A stretch of DNA of 64,000 nucleotides from contig JAZKGZ010000015.1 in NCBI GenBank assembly GCA_040385645.1, forward strand, positions 124,001 to 188,000, given 5' to 3'. A program made the translations under genes and the position numbers. The stretch is from JANXSS01 sp040385645. Its GTDB lineage: Bacteria > Pseudomonadota > Gammaproteobacteria > Burkholderiales > Burkholderiaceae_D. Numbering within the stretch: the stretch's first letter is position 1; every line of letters begins with the position of its first letter. Below, piece after piece: positions 60,652 to 64,000 of this stretch. Below the pieces are notes generated by a model that was not told the DNA's origin, made no database searches, and was given only the letters and a program-made list of their open reading frames with translations.

Positions 60652-61443
60652 TTAACCGACCACGTGCCGCTTGATTTGTGTAATTGCGCAATTCTCCTGT
60701 TTGCGCGAGGGTGATAGTTCAGTATCCACCGCTCTGCGTTCGTCAAACACAAAACACTCCCCGCGGTAATGCGCTGTTCCAACTTCTTCGAAGTATTTTA
60801 GGATGCCACCGTCCAACTGGTGGACGTTGTCGAAGCCATTCGCCTGCATATAAATCGCGGCTTTCTCGCAGCGTATGCCGCCGGTGCAGAACGTGACCAC
60901 GGTCTTACCTGCAAATGCGGCTTGCTGCTGCGCTACCTTTTCTGGAAACTCGCTGAATTTTTCGATTTGATAATCCACTGCACCGTCGAACGTGCCGATA
61001 TCCACCTCGAAGCCGTTACGGGTGTCTAGCAGCACGACCGGTCGGCCGTTGTCGTCGTGGCCAGCATCGAGCCACTGTTTCAATGTTGCCGCATTCACTG
61101 CCGGTGCCCGGCCCAGTTCCGGTTTGATGAGCGGGTGGCGCATGGTAATGATTTCCGGCTTAAGTTTTACCAGCATGCGCTGGAACGGCTGCGCTTCGGA
61201 GCCACTTTCCTTGATTTCAAGATCGACGAACTGCGGGTCACTTCTGATCCAGGCAAGAAATACATCGATTGATGCCCGCGTGCCAGCAAGAAACAGATTG
61301 ATGCCTTCGGGGGCGAGCAGTATGGTGCCTTTTAAGGCGAGGTCCGTGCAACGTTCGAGAAACGCTTGCCGCATCGGTTCACCGGCATCCAGGCTGATGA
61401 ATTTGTATGCAGCAATGTTAACAATCGGATAACTTTTAAGCAT
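60652..61443 (-). CDS. trhO: tRNA uridine(34) hydroxylase TrhO (rhodanese family)
   Basis: 263 residues. The N-terminal acylphosphatase-like domain contains GTILLAPEGINLFLAGTR. The rhodanese domain has LLDTRNGFEVDIGTFDGAV and the active-site loop CTGGIRCEKAA with its Cys. TrhO uses oxygen to make 5-hydroxyuridine at position 34 of tRNAs, the first step to cmo5U or mcmo5U. The family (YceA in E. coli) runs to about 350 residues there, but the shorter form seen here is common in betaproteobacteria. It is divergent from dnaE. Confidence 0.9.
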   Translation of the reverse strand: MLKSYPIVNIAAYKFISLDAGEPMRQAFLERCTDLALKGTILLAPEGINLFLAGTRASIDVFLAWIRSDPQFVDLEIKESGSEAQPFQRMLVKLKPEIITMRHPLIKPELGRAPAVNAATLKQWLDAGHDDNGRPVVLLDTRNGFEVDIGTFDGAVDYQIEKFSEFPEKVAQQQAAFAGKTVVTFCTGGIRCEKAAIYMQANGFDNVHQLDGGILKYFEEVGTAHYRGECFVFDERRAVDTELSPSRKQENCAITQIKRHVVG

Positions 61444-61520
61444 GGGAAAAAAAGGGGGAGCAGCAAAAGACGAGCATTATAAACTTCCGGTTTTGCAAAA
61501 TTCGAGCGGTCCCAGCGCGG

Positions 61521-61526
61521 TAAAAT
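61521..61526 (+). promoter_or_regulatory. Putative -10 box directly before dnaE
   Basis: TAAAAT ends 6 bases before the dnaE ATG, so a transcript from it would start on the start codon. No Shine-Dalgarno sequence is seen. It has the same geometry as the TATAAT in front of mutL. Confidence 0.35.
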
Positions 61527-61532
61527 ATGGGC

Positions 61533-64000
61533 ATGACCACTCACCAATTTACCCACCTTCGCCTGCATACCGAATACTCCATCGTCGACGGCCTAGTACG
61601 TGTCGACGACGTCGTCGACGCTGCCGCCAACGACGCCCAGCCGGCGTTGGCGATTACCGATCTGTCGAACCTGTTCGGTATGGTTAAGTTCTACAAGGCG
61701 GCACGCAAGAAAGGCATCAAGCCGATTGTCGGCTGCGATGTATGGATCACCAACGACAACGACCGCGACAAGCCATCCCGGCTTTTGCTGCTGGTTAAAA
61801 ACAATGCCGGTTATCTGCAACTCTGCGAGCTGATCTCGCGCGCTTTTTTGGAAAACATCCACCGTGGTCGGGCCGAATTGCGCGCCGAATGGCTGGCCCA
61901 GCAACCGCCAGGCGGCCTGATTGCGCTCTCGGGTGCGCAGTTTGGCGACATCGGCATCGCACTGGAAAACGGTAATTTGGCTGCCGCCGAACGATGTGCC
62001 AAACGCTGGGCAACGATCTTCGACGGCCATTTTTATATTGAAGTTCAGCGTGCCGGGCAGGCGAATATGGCGCAGCAGGTGCGCCAGCTCGTAGCACTCG
62101 CTGCACGTCTGTCGTTGCCGGTCGTGGCCACCCATCCGGTGCAGTTTTTATCGTGTGAGGAATTTACGGCGCACGAAGCGCGTACCTGCATATCGGAGGG
62201 TGAAATTCTTGCCAATCCACGTCGCACGCGTCGCTTCAATGCGCAGCAATGCTTCAAGACGCAAGCAGAAATGGCGACATTGTTCGTTGATATGCCTGCC
62301 GCACTCGTCAACACGGTGGAAATTGCCAAACGCTGCAACCTCACGCTTGAACTAGGCAAGCCGCGCTTGCCGGAGTTTCCGATTCCCGGCGGTTTATCGG
62401 TAGACGAGTTTTTGCGGGTGCAGGCGCGGGAAGGGCTGGCGGTGCGGCTGGCGCATCTTTATCCGGATGCGGATGTGCGTGAAAATAACCGTGAACGTTA
62501 TGAATCACGTCTGACATTCGAGACCGACACCATCATCAAGATGGGGTTTCCGGGTTATTTTTTGATCGTCGCCGATTTCATCCAGTGGGCCAAGAACAAT
62601 GGCGTGCCGGTCGGCCCTGGCCGTGGCTCCGGCGCCGGCTCGCTCGTGGCGTATTCGCTGTCGATCACCGATCTCGATCCGCTAGCCTACAACCTCCTAT
62701 TCGAACGTTTTTTGAATCCGGAACGGGTATCCATGCCCGACTTCGACATCGACTTTTGCCAGGAAGGGCGCGACCGGGTCATTCAATACGTGAAAGACCG
62801 GTATGGTAAAGATGCCGTGTCGCAGATCGCGACCTTCGGCACCATGGCCGCCAAAGGTGCCATTCGCGATGTCGGCCGCGTGCTCGACATGGGTTACAAC
62901 TTTTGCGACGGTATCTCGAAACTGATTCCTTTCAAGCCCGGCCGTCTGGTGACGATTGCCGACGCCAGGAAAGAAGAGCCGATGCTGGCCGAGCGCGAAG
63001 CGAATGAAGAGGAGGTTTCGCAATTGCTCGCCTTGGCCGAAAAGGTCGAAGGCATTACCCGCAACGTCGGCATGCATGCCGGGGGCGTGCTGATTGCCCC
63101 CGGAAAATTGACAGATTTTTGTCCGCTTTATACCCAGGGTGGAGAAAGCGGCGTGGTGTCGCAATACGACAAGGACGATGTGGAAGCCGTCGGCCTAGTC
63201 AAATTCGATTTTCTTGGCCTGACCACGCTGACGATCCTCGATCGTGCCGTGCGCTACGTTAAGCAACTCGATCCGGCGATGGCCGACTTCAGTCTGGAAA
63301 GCTTGCCACTCGACGATGCCGCCTCTTACGATCTTTTAACGAAAGCAAAAACCGTTGCCGTGTTTCAGCTAGAGAGCCGCGGTATGCAGGGCATGTTAAA
63401 AGATGCCCGTCCGGACCGCTTCGAAGACATCATCGCGCTGGTGGCGCTCTATAGGCCAGGGCCGATGGACTTGATTCCGGATTTTTGTCGTAGAAAACAC
63501 GGCGAGCGTTTCGATTATCCCGATCCGCGTACCGAAGGCATTTTGTCCGAAACTTACGGCATAATGGTCTATCAGGAACAGGTCATGCAGATGGCCCAGG
63601 TGGTAGGTGGCTATTCCCTGGGTGGTGCCGATCTACTGCGACGGGCGATGGGCAAGAAGAAGGCCGAAGAAATGGCGGAGCATCGCCAGATCTTCCGCGA
63701 CGGTGCGGCCAAAGACGGCTTAAGCAACGATAAAGCCGATGAAATCTTCGACCTGATGGAAAAGTTCGCCGGCTACGGTTTTAATAAATCTCATGCCGCT
63801 GCCTATGCTTTGTTGTCGTACCACACGGCGTATCTGAAGGCGCATCATCCGGCGGCGTTCATGGCCGCCAACCTGTCGCTGGCAATGGACGATACCGACA
63901 AGATCAAGATACTCGTCGTGGATACCTTGGAAGTTTGCAAGCTCAAGTTGCTGCCGCCCGATATCAACCACTCCGATTACCGTTTCATGCCGGTTGCCAG
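61533..64000 (+). CDS. dnaE: DNA polymerase III alpha subunit DnaE (3' end beyond the window)
   Basis: The first 822 codons are present; the gene runs past the right edge (family length about 1150). The N-terminal PHP domain starts HLRLHTEYSIVDGLVRVDD. The polymerase core shows GPGRGSGAGSLVAY, PDFDIDFCQEGRDRVIQYV with the catalytic aspartates, RNVGMHAGGVLI, LYRPGPMD and GYGFNKSHAAAYALLSY. It is the replicative polymerase. The start ATG 61533 lies 6 bases after TAAAAT, and no ribosome site is visible. Confidence 0.96.
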   Translation, partial: MTTHQFTHLRLHTEYSIVDGLVRVDDVVDAAANDAQPALAITDLSNLFGMVKFYKAARKKGIKPIVGCDVWITNDNDRDKPSRLLLLVKNNAGYLQLCELISRAFLENIHRGRAELRAEWLAQQPPGGLIALSGAQFGDIGIALENGNLAAAERCAKRWATIFDGHFYIEVQRAGQANMAQQVRQLVALAARLSLPVVATHPVQFLSCEEFTAHEARTCISEGEILANPRRTRRFNAQQCFKTQAEMATLFVDMPAALVNTVEIAKRCNLTLELGKPRLPEFPIPGGLSVDEFLRVQAREGLAVRLAHLYPDADVRENNRERYESRLTFETDTIIKMGFPGYFLIVADFIQWAKNNGVPVGPGRGSGAGSLVAYSLSITDLDPLAYNLLFERFLNPERVSMPDFDIDFCQEGRDRVIQYVKDRYGKDAVSQIATFGTMAAKGAIRDVGRVLDMGYNFCDGISKLIPFKPGRLVTIADARKEEPMLAEREANEEEVSQLLALAEKVEGITRNVGMHAGGVLIAPGKLTDFCPLYTQGGESGVVSQYDKDDVEAVGLVKFDFLGLTTLTILDRAVRYVKQLDPAMADFSLESLPLDDAASYDLLTKAKTVAVFQLESRGMQGMLKDARPDRFEDIIALVALYRPGPMDLIPDFCRRKHGERFDYPDPRTEGILSETYGIMVYQEQVMQMAQVVGGYSLGGADLLRRAMGKKKAEEMAEHRQIFRDGAAKDGLSNDKADEIFDLMEKFAGYGFNKSHAAAYALLSYHTAYLKAHHPAAFMAANLSLAMDDTDKIKILVVDTLEVCKLKLLPPDINHSDYRFMPVA

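Overview
The window is a chromosomal segment of a betaproteobacterium. The block rpsU-yqeY-dnaG-rpoD-tRNA, the PHA phasin, the amiC/tsaE/queG neighbourhood and the protein signatures fit the Burkholderiales, most likely a relative of the Oxalobacteraceae. That placement rests on recognition by eye and no search was run. Most of the window is compact, moderately GC-rich housekeeping DNA. Three stretches stand out as accessory: about 11.5-14.7 kb, 40.5-41.2 kb and 51.3-56.5 kb.

Layout. 1-4.8 kb: sulfonate/taurine-type sulfur acquisition, with the end of an ssuC-like permease, an ssuB-like ATPase, a TauD-type dioxygenase and a complete second ABC importer (binding protein, ATPase, permease). 4.8-11.5 kb: miaA and mutL (minus), a DedA membrane protein, amiC and tsaE (minus), queG. 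11.5-14.7 kb: an AT-rich island with a C39-peptidase-like protein, two small membrane proteins, a HEPN-like protein and a 169-bp MITE-like inverted-repeat element. 14.9-19.8 kb: an AEC carrier, a two-component system and a divergent, apparently orphan TRAP binding protein, DctP. 19.8-25.2 kb: ogt, xerD, a phasin, a small charged protein, an EEP-family phosphohydrolase, plsY and tsaD. 25.2-32.5 kb: an assimilatory nitrate operon (nrtA-nirB-nirD-nasA) behind a textbook sigma-54 promoter. 32.5-34.8 kb: ybiB and an HI0933-type flavoprotein. 34.9-40.5 kb: the macromolecular-synthesis block rpsU, yqeY, dnaG, rpoD, then a CAU-anticodon tRNA and two intrinsic terminators. 40.5-41.2 kb: a broken PIN-domain (VapC) gene and an orphan small gene. 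41.5-44.8 kb: rhlE, gluQ, pirin.

45.0-60.6 kb is a surface-polysaccharide cluster. It holds two GDP-fucose-synthase paralogues, gmd, a two-domain glycosyltransferase, an ABC-2 O-antigen exporter (Wzm/Wzt with a C-terminal carbohydrate-binding-type domain), two methyltransferases, two further glycosyltransferases and an AT-rich gtr-like cassette. The cassette consists of a 998-residue polytopic membrane protein carrying a discoidin (F5/8 C) domain, a GtrB-like transferase, a methyltransferase and GtrA. The likely product is an ABC-exported O-polysaccharide containing a GDP-mannose-derived 6-deoxyhexose and modified in the periplasm by the gtr-like genes. The window closes with trhO (minus) and the first two thirds or so of dnaE.

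No CRISPR array, complete insertion sequence, prophage or rRNA was seen. The best candidates for something under-described are the discoidin-bearing gtr-like cassette, the orphan DctP/two-component/AEC group, and the HEPN-like and C39-like orphans in the 11.5-14.7 kb island.
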